From positions 2,728,001 through 2,792,000 of the forward strand of contig NZ_CP014578.1 in the NCBI RefSeq assembly GCF_001634365.1: 64,000 nucleotides of DNA, read 5' to 3'. Under the pieces are notes generated by a model. It was not told the origin of the DNA. It did not search any database and saw nothing but the letters and a program-made list of their open reading frames with translations. Numbering within the stretch: position 1 is the first letter of the stretch; every line of letters begins with the position of its first letter. Of the stretch, positions 35,697 to 43,452 are shown piece after piece. The position numbers and the translations under genes are program-made. The DNA comes from Paraburkholderia phytofirmans OLGA172 (GTDB taxonomy: Bacteria; Pseudomonadota; Gammaproteobacteria; Burkholderiales; Burkholderiaceae).

Positions 35697-37433
35697 TTAA
35701 AACGTGCGCTGAACCGAGAGCGAGACAAAGTCCCGGTCCTTGAACGTCTGCCCATACGTGTAAGCCTGAACGGAACTGTTCGGCGGACCAATCACGCCAG
35801 CCGCCGGACCATAGAAATGCGTGTAATTAAGGCCGAATTTCCAGACTTTCTGATATTCACCGTTGATCCCGATACTCATATCGCCACCGTGATAAACGCT
35901 GAATCCGGGATTGATCACCGATGACTTGCCGAAGAGTCCGTAGCCGATCCCGATGGGAACGTTGATATCGAGTCCGCTCAACACCTGGAAATAGGCCGGT
36001 TGAAACACCACGCGAATAGCTGCGGCATCGCGCGTGGAGTTGGGGTCGAGCGCCGACGCGTTCCTGGATACACTCAAGCGCCGGTTCCACGCGATCTCAC
36101 CGAGGAGAGTGCCGCCCTGCCACAGCGGGGAACCGTTCAGTAGCGAAACCCACGACAGGTTGGCGTGCATCGTCTTGCCAACTGGATAGAGCGGGTTGTT
36201 GTTGTTGTCCGCCGCCATGCCATTCGGCACGGCCACCGCTCCGCCTTCAGGCTGGAGCGGCATGTTGTAGCGCAAGGAGGCCTCACCCGCGACGTTGACG
36301 TCCCATACTGTCGTCGAAAAGCTGCCACCAACGGTCTTGATGCTTTCCGGGAACACCAATTGATAGGTGCCCACCTGACCCGTCGTCGGATTGAAGCCCG
36401 CGCCGGAATGCACATAGACGAGGGGATCCTTGGAATCAAACTGCGCTGCGTATAGACCGTACTCGACGCCTTGTCCTTGAGGGCGGAACCGTATTTGAAT
36501 ACCGCCCTGCCCTGAGTTCTTCGGCTTGATATCGCCAGTGCGCTGAAGGTATAAACCGGGGCCGCCGGGAATAATCGTGTTAGGCCCGGCCAGAATGCGC
36601 TCGCCCCCGGTATCGAGAATGTCGACGTCGGAGAAGTAGCTGCCCACACCCGGCAAACGATCCCTTTCCCAATGCACCTGGTAATAGCCGCCCACGGCCA
36701 GATTGGGCAACAGTTGCATCTGTCCCGACAGCTGCGGAACCGGCAGAATTAATTCCTTGAACTGCGTGTTTGGCACCGACAGCAGCTTGGCAATGTCGAC
36801 CGGTGACTGCGCTCCGGCGATACCGTTGTTGCCAAAAAACAGGCTCTCGCCGTACAGCAAGCTGTGCTGCCCCACGCGTCCTGTTAAACCGACATCGCCG
36901 ATACTGCCCTCGCCATGCACGAAGGCATCAAGCAGTTCGACATCGCGACCTTGCGCATCGCGGGTATCCTGCGGAAACTCATTGAACGGTACGGATGCCG
37001 CATTGGCCGTAGACGGCGAATTGTTGCCATTCGAATGGTTGTAGACCGTATCGTACCAGGCGGCACCGCTCAAGCGCACACCGAAACTCTTGTAATTGAG
37101 ATCGAACTCCGAGAGCAGGTTAACGCGATTCGATATCAGCCCGCCGCTCTTGAAATTGCGATCGCCGTCGTCAAGATTCGCGTCCTCGGTCAATTGCGAT
37201 GACGGACTCTTCACCCGAATCCCCGTGCTGTATTCGAAGGTGTTATCCCACCGCGCAGTCAAATCGTCATTATCCGTAGTGAAATTGAACGCGTGTGCTG
37301 TCGGCTCGATCAGCACGCTTAATGCAGCCGCGACCGAACTCGCCATCACGCGGCGCGTGAGCCACCTCAATCTCAGTCCACTCGGGTCGCGGCCATAGCG
37401 GCGTATGTCCGACCACCGGTTTCTTCCTGTCAT
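35697..37433 (-). CDS. DUF1302 outer-membrane protein
   Basis: 578 residues. A long N-region with twin Arg residues (WLTRRVMASSVAAALSVL) ends in a signal-like stretch before AHAFNFTTDNDDLTARWDNT, the typical DUF1302 mature start. The rest alternates polar and aromatic residues as in beta-barrels and ends FVSLSVQRTF, with a C-terminal Phe. It is first of four co-directional genes (DUF1302, DUF1329, YCF48-like, MMPL). The start at 37433 has AAGGGGA seven bases upstream. It is probably the outer-membrane entry or exit pore for the cluster substrate. Confidence 0.82.
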   Translation of the reverse strand: MTGRNRWSDIRRYGRDPSGLRLRWLTRRVMASSVAAALSVLIEPTAHAFNFTTDNDDLTARWDNTFEYSTGIRVKSPSSQLTEDANLDDGDRNFKSGGLISNRVNLLSEFDLNYKSFGVRLSGAAWYDTVYNHSNGNNSPSTANAASVPFNEFPQDTRDAQGRDVELLDAFVHGEGSIGDVGLTGRVGQHSLLYGESLFFGNNGIAGAQSPVDIAKLLSVPNTQFKELILPVPQLSGQMQLLPNLAVGGYYQVHWERDRLPGVGSYFSDVDILDTGGERILAGPNTIIPGGPGLYLQRTGDIKPKNSGQGGIQIRFRPQGQGVEYGLYAAQFDSKDPLVYVHSGAGFNPTTGQVGTYQLVFPESIKTVGGSFSTTVWDVNVAGEASLRYNMPLQPEGGAVAVPNGMAADNNNNPLYPVGKTMHANLSWVSLLNGSPLWQGGTLLGEIAWNRRLSVSRNASALDPNSTRDAAAIRVVFQPAYFQVLSGLDINVPIGIGYGLFGKSSVINPGFSVYHGGDMSIGINGEYQKVWKFGLNYTHFYGPAAGVIGPPNSSVQAYTYGQTFKDRDFVSLSVQRTF

Positions 37434-37633
37434 TGTCTGTCCCCTTCGGGTTCCGTTGTTATCCACCTGCCTGAAAGATGCACGTGTGGCACCTCAACCT
37501 TGTGCCTGTCTTTACCGCCGATGCTGGAGATCCATCATGCGATGGTGCTTCCATCAAACGCAGTGCTGAGTCGGAGCAACACGGCCGCCCCGCATAAGTT
37601 CAAACCATGATGGACGCGCCCATCCTTTAACGG

Positions 37634-37999
37634 TTATTGCGCAAACAGCGGCGAGTTGTCGACGTAAATACGGTAGTCGGCAATCTTTGAGCCTTCCATT
37701 CGCCAGATCGTCGCGGCTGGGAAGCTCATTTGCTTCCCATCCTTGCGCGTGTAGGCGACCGTAACCTGCGAAATGATCCGCCCATCGACGCTCCACGCAT
37801 TGATCACCTCATGTTTGATCCCAGCGATTGTCTCCAGGAACCTCTTTGAATGCTCGGCGGCCGCAGCGCGCCCGATGACAGGTTCTGAGTTGCCAAAGAC
37901 GAAAGTACAGTTCTCAGTCAGGAAGGACGCGAGTCTCGTCTCGTCCATGCTGTCCACCGCCTCGTAGACAGCGGTCGAAAATTCAAAAGCCTGTGTCAT
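37634..37999 (-). CDS. SnoaL-like / nuclear transport factor 2-fold protein
   Basis: 121 residues: AVYEAVDSMDETRLASFLTE, then NCTFVFGNSEPVIGR and the SnoaL-type strands IKHEVINAWSVDGRIISQVTV. Members include polyketide cyclases, ketosteroid isomerase-like enzymes and hydratases acting on cyclic ketones. A catalytic residue cannot be assigned with certainty. A large palindrome lies 27-50 bases upstream of the start. An N-terminal remnant of a paralogue lies at 25518-25671. Confidence 0.8.
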   Translation of the reverse strand: MTQAFEFSTAVYEAVDSMDETRLASFLTENCTFVFGNSEPVIGRAAAAEHSKRFLETIAGIKHEVINAWSVDGRIISQVTVAYTRKDGKQMSFPAATIWRMEGSKIADYRIYVDNSPLFAQ

Positions 38000-38025
38000 T
38001 TCTCATTTTCCCCAGCCTGATTCGC

Positions 38026-38049
38026 GCACATACGGCAGGCCGTATGTGC
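38026..38049. promoter_or_regulatory. Operator-like palindrome before the SnoaL-like gene
   Basis: Perfect 11-bp inverted repeat GCACATACGGC - AG - GCCGTATGTGC. It lies between the SnoaL-like start codon and an AT-rich promoter-like stretch (38060-38105), so it would sit in or near the transcription start. The size and symmetry suit a dimeric repressor. No second copy was found in the window. Confidence 0.65.
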
Positions 38050-38172
38050 ACGATTTGGTTTGCAAAATCTAGTATTAAATTAGTAATCCATATTGCATAT
38101 TCTAGCGAACGACCCACTAATCCCGCTTTCTGGAGAGGACGCTTAGGTGCCGCGAAGAGAAGGAACGAAACG

Positions 38173-39120
38173 CTACTTGCGAGCTGGCTTGCCGACCAGT
38201 TCCCGGTATTCGTTCGCCGAGGCCGGCTTACGTCCGAGCAGGCCCGCGAGGTCGCGCGCCATGTTGAACATCTCCAGATTGTCCTTGAGACGCTCGTCGC
38301 TGTTCGGGTGCTTCCACGGTGTATCTTCTGTGCCGATACGGATGTGCAGGCCCATCATCGTGGCTAGGGTCGTCATGTAGAGACCCGCGCGACCTGCCGC
38401 ACAGACGCTGATAACCGAAGTCGGATCGATCTGGCGGATTTGGTCGACCATCAGGAACATGTGCTGCGTCATGTCGTGGGCATTGCTCACCCATGTGCCG
38501 GAAACCAGCGTGCGACCGACGTTGAAAGGCAGACCATAGAGAAGCAACCAGTTATACGGCTTCCTGAGAATGCCGGTATCGATCAATTTGCGCTTTGCGA
38601 GTTCGATCTCGCCAGAGCTGTGAACAGCCAACTCGGGCTTGACTCCTGTCGTTTCAAGCGCCTCGATAGCCGGCACCATGAAGGCCTCCGGATGGCCCGG
38701 CGCACACGGTGCGACTTCGCACAACCCTTCACGCGCAGGGCTGATGCACATATCGAACGTCGTTCCGTTGAGTACGTTCACGTTCGGAACGAAGTCGTTG
38801 CCAAAGCGTGCCCGCAGCGGCTCGAGTACCGCGGAATACGCCTCGACCGGCGGAATGTCGCGATCGAGACGCCGCCCCTGCTTGTCGGTCATGAAGGAGA
38901 AATCGATGTGGACGCCGCAAGCGCCAGCTTCGATCACGCTGGAAGCCGCATCCACATATTCCTCGATCGACGTGGTCGTCTCAAAGCGTCCTGACACGGC
39001 GGCGTTAATTGCAATCTTTTCCGGTACGTCCCATTTGGGTTGCAACTCGGCTCCAGCAATGAACTGATACTCCTCCATTTCACGTTTGGCAGCTTCCCAG
39101 AGTGGCAGTTTTTCGATCAT
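38173..39120 (-). CDS. BKACE (DUF849) beta-keto acid cleavage enzyme-like protein
   Basis: 315 residues. The TIM-barrel core reads IAINAAVSGRFETTTSIEEY, EAGACGVHIDFSF, FVPNVNVLNGTTF, KPELAVHSSGEIELAKRKL, SVISVCAAGRAGLYM and IRIGTEDTPW, following the 3-keto-5-aminohexanoate cleavage enzyme family. The usual HxH zinc pair appears as His71-x-Asp73. BKACEs cleave beta-keto acids with acetyl-CoA; one branch (TAL) cleaves triacetate in phloroglucinol breakdown. The start at 39120 has GAGG seven bases upstream. It may be transcribed from promoter C. Confidence 0.85.
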   Translation of the reverse strand: MIEKLPLWEAAKREMEEYQFIAGAELQPKWDVPEKIAINAAVSGRFETTTSIEEYVDAASSVIEAGACGVHIDFSFMTDKQGRRLDRDIPPVEAYSAVLEPLRARFGNDFVPNVNVLNGTTFDMCISPAREGLCEVAPCAPGHPEAFMVPAIEALETTGVKPELAVHSSGEIELAKRKLIDTGILRKPYNWLLLYGLPFNVGRTLVSGTWVSNAHDMTQHMFLMVDQIRQIDPTSVISVCAAGRAGLYMTTLATMMGLHIRIGTEDTPWKHPNSDERLKDNLEMFNMARDLAGLLGRKPASANEYRELVGKPARK

Positions 39121-39310
39121 TTTGATCCTCAAGGTAGGTAGTGAAGTCGGGATCGAGATGCTGATAAATTCGATTCGATCCGATCCGACCGCAATGGGAC
39201 TGCTATCCAGCTTTCCAACGCAGACAACGGTTGACACGATGCGTCACGCAATGCAGGCGCTTCTTTTTCGCTTCCGAAGGTGGGACGCCGGACTTACGGC
39301 CTCGCCTCCA

Positions 39311-39481
39311 TCAAGTCCGGGCTGTACGCCTACCAGGCGTGACAGACAATGGCATGTGACCTGTCATTCTTAGGATCATCATTGCCATATCAGTATTCCC
39401 CCGTTGGAACCGCAACGCGGACGCGGTGCTCAGCGCGTCCACGAATGCACCGCAGACCTGTCGCTCTTCCAGCTTAATCAT
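39311..39481 (-). CDS. Possible small leader ORF, 56 residues
   Basis: Between promoter C and the BKACE gene the leader would be over 400 bases. In it an ATG-initiated frame encodes MIKLEERQVCGAFVDALSTA and continues to a TGA. No strong Shine-Dalgarno or family is seen. It could be a real small protein, a leader peptide or chance. Confidence 0.25.
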   Translation of the reverse strand: MIKLEERQVCGAFVDALSTASALRFQRGNTDMAMMILRMTGHMPLSVTPGRRTART

Positions 39482-39507
39482 TTGTTTTACGTTGCCTCGA
39501 TGTCAAA

Positions 39508-39587
39508 TCGCTTTATATCGAATGATATTGAAAAGGATGATGTGTTCTGACGAGAACAATGTCAAGAACCCTAGGGAATCTACCTAG
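39508..39587 (-). promoter_or_regulatory. Promoter C upstream of the BKACE gene, with operator-like site
   Basis: Reading leftward: dyad-like CTAGGTAGATTCCCTAGGG (complement of the 39569-39587 region), then -35 TTGACA (39560-39565), a 17-base spacer ending AACA, and -10 CATCAT (39537-39542). Sixteen bases further on is TCGATATAAAGCGA (39508-39521), one mismatch from the perfect repeat at promoter A. Spacing and context agree with promoters A, B and D. Confidence 0.6.
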
Positions 39588-39943
39588 CAAGATGGCCCGC
39601 GCACCATTTTTCTGGCGTTAAGTTCTTTTCTCTGATCGTCTCCATCAAGGGAGCGAGCGGAGAAGTGACAGATTGTTGAAAGGCACTATGGCGGATCACT
39701 TGAAGACGTTTTCGGGAGCGGCAGCCCTTGCCACGGGTTCGCGATTGGCTTATAGAGCGCTTCATGATTTCATAAACTATACGTCGTATTCCTATGTAAC
39801 GTGTTAAAGCAGCGGACCATTCAATCTCAGGCCGCGGACACAATCCGGCGTTGATAATCATGTAGCGGGCCTCGGCGTCGTGGCGAGCGGCGCGGAGGTA
39901 GAGTCAGGGTGTGACAAGCCGTTTTTACCTGACGGAGGCCGAC
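39588..39943. other. About 350 bp with no convincing gene
   Basis: Lies between promoter C and the IS110-type pseudogene. A minus-strand open frame (39580-39861) has many Arg/Ser residues and overlaps promoter C, so it was not accepted. The right part, from about 39860, is probably the left end of the IS110-type element. Confidence 0.4.
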
Positions 39944-40815
39944 ATGAAGTTCTGCGGAATAGACCTGCACTTGAATAACAGTGTGGTGGTGGTCAGCGAT
40001 ACCGAAGACCGGATTGTGCTGCAGCGACGCTTGCCGAATGCTCTCGAGGCAATCCTCGCTGCCCTTGCGCCTCACCGTGGCGAGCTCGAGGGTGTAGTCG
40101 TGGAATCGACCTACAACTGGTGCTGGCTGGTGGATGGACCGATGGACGTCGGATACCAGGTACATCTGGCGCACGTCGCAGCGATCAAGCGCTACGAAGG
40201 ACCTGCACGGTCCAGGTGGCGTCGATCGAGAACCTCGTTACCCGTCACACCGGTGCGCGGCCACGCTGCGCCCAGGTCAAGCGAATGACGGCCGATCAGG
40301 TGAGCGCTCTCGGATTGCCGCCAGATGTCGCGCTGGCACCCAAGGCCAATCTCGCGATCTGCGAAACACTGCAGCAGCAGATTGCGATCCTCAAGAAACG
40401 GCTGGCCGAGTGCGTCAAACTACGTGCCGACTACCGCCTGCTGAAGACGGTGCCCGGGATTGGTGAGACGCTCGCGACGGTGATCATGCTGGAGACGCGG
40501 ACAGTGAAACGGTTTGCGGGCGTTGGTCAGTTCAGCTCGTACTGCCGCTGCGTCTATAGCGTGCGGCAAAGTAACGGCAGGAAGAAGGGTGAAGGCAACA
40601 CTCGCAACGGCAACGCATATCTCGCATCGGCGTTTATCGAGGCGGCGAACTTTGCGTTACGGCAATGCCCGTCGGCACAGCGTTTCTATGAACGAAAGCA
40701 GCGCGCGACCAACCGGATCGTCGCGCTCAAGACCGTCGCCCACAAACTCGCGCGTGCCTGTTACTACATGCTGCGCGACCAGCAACCGTTTGACGTGACG
40801 CGATGCTTTGCCTGA
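39944..40815 (+). pseudogene. IS110-type transposase with internal deletion and frameshift
   Basis: The N-terminal frame reads MKFCGIDLHLNNSVVVVSD ... VVESTYNWCWLVDGPMDVGY ... AAIKRYEG. Near 40200 it passes into another frame that continues SIENLVTRHTG ... LLKTVPGIGETLATVIMLET ... FSSYCRCVYSVRQSNGRKKG. The segment that should hold the last acidic residues of the DEDD site is missing at the junction, so the transposase is dead. A good ribosome site (GGAGG) precedes the ATG. It is distinct from the IS110 element at 21.7-23.3 kb. Confidence 0.87.
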
Positions 40816-41538
40816 TGGTCCGGCGCAAGCTGGCGAGCCAGTAACCTGACTGGCCGGCAGCCACGGCATTGATTGGACGCATGCCTTGCGCCGCCTCCAG
40901 TTGTGGATGACTGGGTCGCCCAGGCTGTGAGCCCCTTCAGGACTGGCGCTTACCCCGTGTGAGATAGCCATGGCTTTTGCCAATGTCTCAGGTCACGGTC
41001 TGGAACCGACGGTTTTCTGGGGCGGCGCAGGCCGCCAGGGCAGTTGCGGGCGGTGTCGCACCTGCTTGATCTCGATGGGTGTCTGGCGCGATCCAGATCG
41101 CAGCCAACCGAACGAAAACCCGGGCGCGATTCGAATCCGCAAGGAGCGTGGTATGGTTGAAGAGGCATCGCGAGGCGTGGTGTTGATCTCACAATGCATC
41201 ACCACCACGCCTCGCGATGGATGATGATTTTTGCCCTTGATTTCGGCCCGCTAATGGGTGTCAGGTTATTGGGCCGGTCAATAAGATGGCGTGATGAAGA
41301 AATCGAAATCGCCTTTCTATGGGGTATTGAAAGTAAAGCCTTGTTGAATGGACAAATTGTGTTATGCGAAGGAAATTTCCTCGGACTGTTTATATACCGG
41401 CCTGCGGGGCGCCTGCTACGACGAGACGCAGGCCGGCCGGTATACAACCCGGAAAGCGCAGATGTCGGGCTGATGGCGGTTCTGTCGCAGTAAGCCGATC
41501 TGCTATGGTGGTCGGTCCCGAGACGAGCGATGTAACGA
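40816..41538. other. Non-coding tail of the IS110-type element and unassigned sequence
   Basis: No convincing gene. The first 400 bases probably belong to the long right end of the defective IS110/IS1111-type element. The region includes the 17-bp-stem hairpin at 41166-41219, annotated separately. A second, looser inverted repeat (TATACCGGCC-type arms) lies at about 41390-41450. Confidence 0.45.
41166..41219. repeat. Perfect 17-bp inverted repeat with 20-base loop
   Basis: Arms CATCGCGAGGCGTGGTG (41166-41182) and CACCACGCCTCGCGATG (41203-41219). No T-tract follows, so it is not an obvious terminator. It may be a structural part of the IS110-type element end or a subterminal repeat. Confidence 0.8.
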
Positions 41539-41955
41539 ATGATCAAGGCCCCGAACGCCGGCATCAACCTCATGTGGCTGGGACTTTATTGCTATGCGTA
41601 TGCTGTACGCGAGCATGCCTCCATTAATGACGGACTCGTCCTCTTCGTTCTGAGCATCGTCGCCATTGTCTGGATGGCCTATGAAAACATCCGTGAAACG
41701 GATCTTGGCCACGGACTGGCCGGCTCGGCATTGCAGTTAGCGTTGTTCTTCCCTGTGGCACTTTACAGCCTCCCGCTCCTCCTGATTGCTATGGCAATTG
41801 TGCTGTTCGCATCCTTCAGAGCTGGGCCGGCGTGGCTCGTCGATCGCTACGCGGCAGTTAGCATTCCACACCGGCGCTCTATATCGTGCCGTCCCACTCT
41901 GCAAGCACCACACATTGGAGCAATGCCTCTGGGTAATCTGACCTACTCCAACTAA
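41539..41955 (+). CDS. Hypothetical small membrane protein
   Basis: 138 residues with three or four hydrophobic stretches (INLMWLGLYCYAYAV, GLVLFVLSIVAIVWMAY, ALQLALFFPVALYSLPLLLI and following). The last 35 residues are polar and may be out of the native frame. No family or strong Shine-Dalgarno was recognised. It lies in a region of IS debris, so it may be truncated. Confidence 0.4.
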   Translation: MIKAPNAGINLMWLGLYCYAYAVREHASINDGLVLFVLSIVAIVWMAYENIRETDLGHGLAGSALQLALFFPVALYSLPLLLIAMAIVLFASFRAGPAWLVDRYAAVSIPHRRSISCRPTLQAPHIGAMPLGNLTYSN

Positions 41956-42034
41956 AGGGGATCAGTTCCTTATGCGAAGTGGTACTGTTCGCGCCTCTGG
42001 CCGTAATCCACATGTCTATTATCATCTCCGCCGA

Positions 42035-42529
42035 TCAGCGTTCCACATCCGGCCCGACATCGTTTGACCGGCCATCGCTTTCCGATACCGTGCGAGCCGG
42101 CTGGTCCTGCCCGATATCTCGCTCCCGTTCCGCTGCATGCCTGTCACGCTGTACCGGCATCGCGCCAACGAAATACGCCATTTCAACCGCCATCACACGA
42201 TCCTCGCTCACACGAGATTCTGCCATCGCGTAGGCGAGCTGGCGCCATGCAGCAAACACCCCACCGTGTGCAACCCAACGCGCCTCGCGCTGCGTATCGT
42301 TTGCGACGGCCCGCCAGTACTTCGGTACCTCGCCGCGCTCCATCATATGCACGATTGCTGGTCTGGGATACCTGTTGCGTTGGACAGGCATCGTGCTGCT
42401 CCCCGGTGGCGCGACCGCACTTCTCTCATTATGTTTCGCTCTCGCCCTCGCCGGAGTGATGCATCGCCGCACCACGTCCTTCGCAGATAGCAGAAGAGGC
42501 ATTCCACCGGCCTCACCGCCTATGTTCAA
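42035..42529 (-). CDS. Hypothetical protein, unrecognised
   Basis: Up to 164 residues. The central part, VPKYWRAVANDTQREARWVA then HGGVFAAWRQLAYAMAESRV, looks like a folded helical protein, while the ends are low in hydrophobic residues. It abuts the ArgP-like LysR gene in the same direction, overlapping by four bases. No family was recognised; it could be spurious. Confidence 0.3.
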   Translation of the reverse strand: MNIGGEAGGMPLLLSAKDVVRRCITPARARAKHNERSAVAPPGSSTMPVQRNRYPRPAIVHMMERGEVPKYWRAVANDTQREARWVAHGGVFAAWRQLAYAMAESRVSEDRVMAVEMAYFVGAMPVQRDRHAAERERDIGQDQPARTVSESDGRSNDVGPDVER

Positions 42530-43452
42530 TTCGAAGCGTCGCTGGCTTCGATCTCTCCGTCGCGAGGTAACTGAATCAGGGCCTGGCGGGCGTGATGCAT
42601 AACCATATCGCTGATTGTCCGGGCGTTAGGGGGAGCCGTTTCCCAATGATGCCAATACAGATCGACAGGAATCTTGTGATGAGGGGCCAGGGATATAAGG
42701 TCACCTGAATTCAGCAGCGCCTGCGCCTGAATGGATGGTACGAGCCCATAACCGACGCCGGACTGGATAGCGGCTAGTAACGCCGAAGGCGACGGGAAAT
42801 AATGCGCGGCGTAGCCTCTCACAGGAAAGCCCAGCAGGCGCTCAAGAAACATCGCATGCAAGCCGTCCTTGCGATTAAACAGGACGGCCGGCACCGCAAG
42901 GATCGTGTGCAACGTTAGCCCTTGGGCGAAATGCGTCCGGGCAAATTCCGGGTGAGCGACGCATTCATATTCCATCGCGCCAATGGACTCAGCAACAAAT
43001 CCAGTCGGCGCAGTGCCTTCCGTCGAGACGCATCCCATGGCCTCCCCCCGAGCCAATATCGGCAATGTATGATCCTGATCATCGACGATAAGTTCGAGTA
43101 CAAAATCGCTACCGGCAATAGCACACCCGACCGGCTCGAACCACGTCGCCAGTGAGTCTGCATTGACTGCGATTGCGACTCTTGTACGCTCGCTCCCTTC
43201 CGGTTTGATTTGATTGAGCGTATCCGTTTCGAGCGCCCTGAGCACCTGTATATGCCTCAAGAGTGCTTCGCCCGCAGGCGTCGGGGCCGCGCCATCGCGC
43301 ACCAGCAAGGGCACCCCCAGAGACTCCTCCAGCGCATTAATTCGCTGGGACACTGCTCCGCGGGTGATGCTCAACGAACTTGCGGCATGCCCGAAATGTC
43401 GCAACTCCGCGACGACGGCGAAAGTCTCTAACTGTTGACGGTCGAACCCCAT
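42526..43452 (-). CDS. LysR-family regulator, ArgP/IciA-like
   Basis: 308 residues: winged helix FAVVAELRHFGHAASSLSIT then RGAVSQRINALEESLGVPLL, and an effector domain starting TRVAIAVNADSLATWF, which matches ArgP/LysG rather than the aromatic-responsive LysR types. ArgP proteins usually control a divergent lysine/arginine exporter (LysE), but no such gene is next to it: the upstream side is an AT-rich gap and integrase debris. Its target has probably been lost, or it acts elsewhere. Confidence 0.87.
   Translation of the reverse strand: MGFDRQQLETFAVVAELRHFGHAASSLSITRGAVSQRINALEESLGVPLLVRDGAAPTPAGEALLRHIQVLRALETDTLNQIKPEGSERTRVAIAVNADSLATWFEPVGCAIAGSDFVLELIVDDQDHTLPILARGEAMGCVSTEGTAPTGFVAESIGAMEYECVAHPEFARTHFAQGLTLHTILAVPAVLFNRKDGLHAMFLERLLGFPVRGYAAHYFPSPSALLAAIQSGVGYGLVPSIQAQALLNSGDLISLAPHHKIPVDLYWHHWETAPPNARTISDMVMHHARQALIQLPRDGEIEASDASN

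Noticed and set aside
34527..35924. 465-codon open frame on the plus strand
   Set aside because: Antisense to the DUF1329 gene, which has a signal peptide and family motifs.
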